The notes under the pieces: model-generated
Told to the model about the DNA's origin: nothing
Databases searched by the model: none
The model's input: only the letters and a program-made list of their open reading frames with translations
Program-made: the position numbers and the translations under genes
Source of the DNA: JAGPUQ01 sp050250395
GTDB taxonomy: Bacteria > Pseudomonadota > Gammaproteobacteria > Pseudomonadales > Porticoccaceae
DNA length: 61,058 bases
Reading direction: 5' to 3'
Assembly: GCA_050250395.1 (NCBI GenBank)
Contig: JBFWOQ010000015.1
Span: forward strand, 1-61,058
Part shown: positions 61,031-61,058 of the stretch, piece by piece
Numbering within the stretch: the first letter of the stretch is position 1
Layout of the letters: every line of letters starts with the position of its first letter

Positions 61031-61058
61031 TCAACCGAGTTGCATCAGGGCGGCGGAC
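61031..61058 (-). CDS. flgF: Proximal rod protein FlgF, last codons (cut by window edge)
   Basis: The minus-strand frame SAALMQLG followed by TGA (61031-61033) resembles the ending of FlgF proteins, and flgF is the expected gene upstream of flgG. Only about eight codons are visible, so the call relies on gene order. Confidence 0.6.

Overview
The window is GC-rich DNA from what looks like a gammaproteobacterium (Chromatiales/Pseudomonas-type lineage; this placement is inferred from gene order and protein families, not from a marker gene). The main evidence is a polar-flagellum/chemotaxis cluster of Pseudomonas type: FleQ/FleS/FleR regulators, FlhF/FleN placement control, MotC/MotD stators, CheZ, FliA, and canonical sigma54 and sigma28 promoters. 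A standard gammaproteobacterial aroE-hemF-tsaC-dprA-lysM // def-fmt-rsmB block precedes it. I see no tRNA, rRNA, CRISPR array or complete insertion sequence.

Layout. (1) 1-1122: a small accessory patch with the start of a ParE/RelE-like toxin, its Phd/YefM antitoxin with a palindromic operator inside its promoter, an MqsA-like antitoxin remnant and a DUF1840 remnant. (2) 1123-3483: a complete phosphoketolase on the plus strand. (3) 3578-8320 (minus): aroE, hemF, tsaC, dprA and a LysM protein; divergent from it, 8444-11234 (plus): def, fmt, rsmB. (4) 11273-14464 (minus): an HBM-type chemoreceptor with a sigma28 promoter, and an unusual GYF-like/TM/pentapeptide-repeat protein. (5) 14553-16177 (plus): a second FliK-like protein overlapping a free-standing FlhB C-terminal-domain homologue. 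(6) 16272-61058 (minus): the flagellar/chemotaxis cluster. In transcription order (from high to low coordinates) it runs flgF(end)-flgGHIJ, flgKL, fliC, flaG, fliDST, a PilZ-like gene, fleQ, fleSR, fliEFGHIJK, an Aer-like receptor, fliLMNOPQR, flhBA, flhF-fleN-fliA, cheYZAB, motCD, cheW.

How it works together. FleQ would activate sigma54 promoters, which I can read in front of fleS, fliD, fliL and flhA. FleSR would drive later operons. FliA (sigma28) would then transcribe the late genes; I can read sigma28 promoters in front of fliC, flgK and the distal chemoreceptor. The products build the export gate (FlhAB, FliPQR), ATPase complex (FliHIJ), MS/C rings (FliFGMN), rod, P and L rings (FlgG-J), hook-filament junction (FlgKL), filament (FliC, FliD, FliS, FliT), stators (MotCD) and the CheA/W/Y/Z/B pathway.

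Most interesting non-standard signals: two diverged copies of a ~145-bp palindromic MITE/REP-like element, one wedged exactly between fliP and fliQ; a 14-bp tandem repeat in the fliE leader that reiterates a Shine-Dalgarno-like core; the FliK2/FlhB-CTD gene pair; and the GYF-like/pentapeptide membrane protein.
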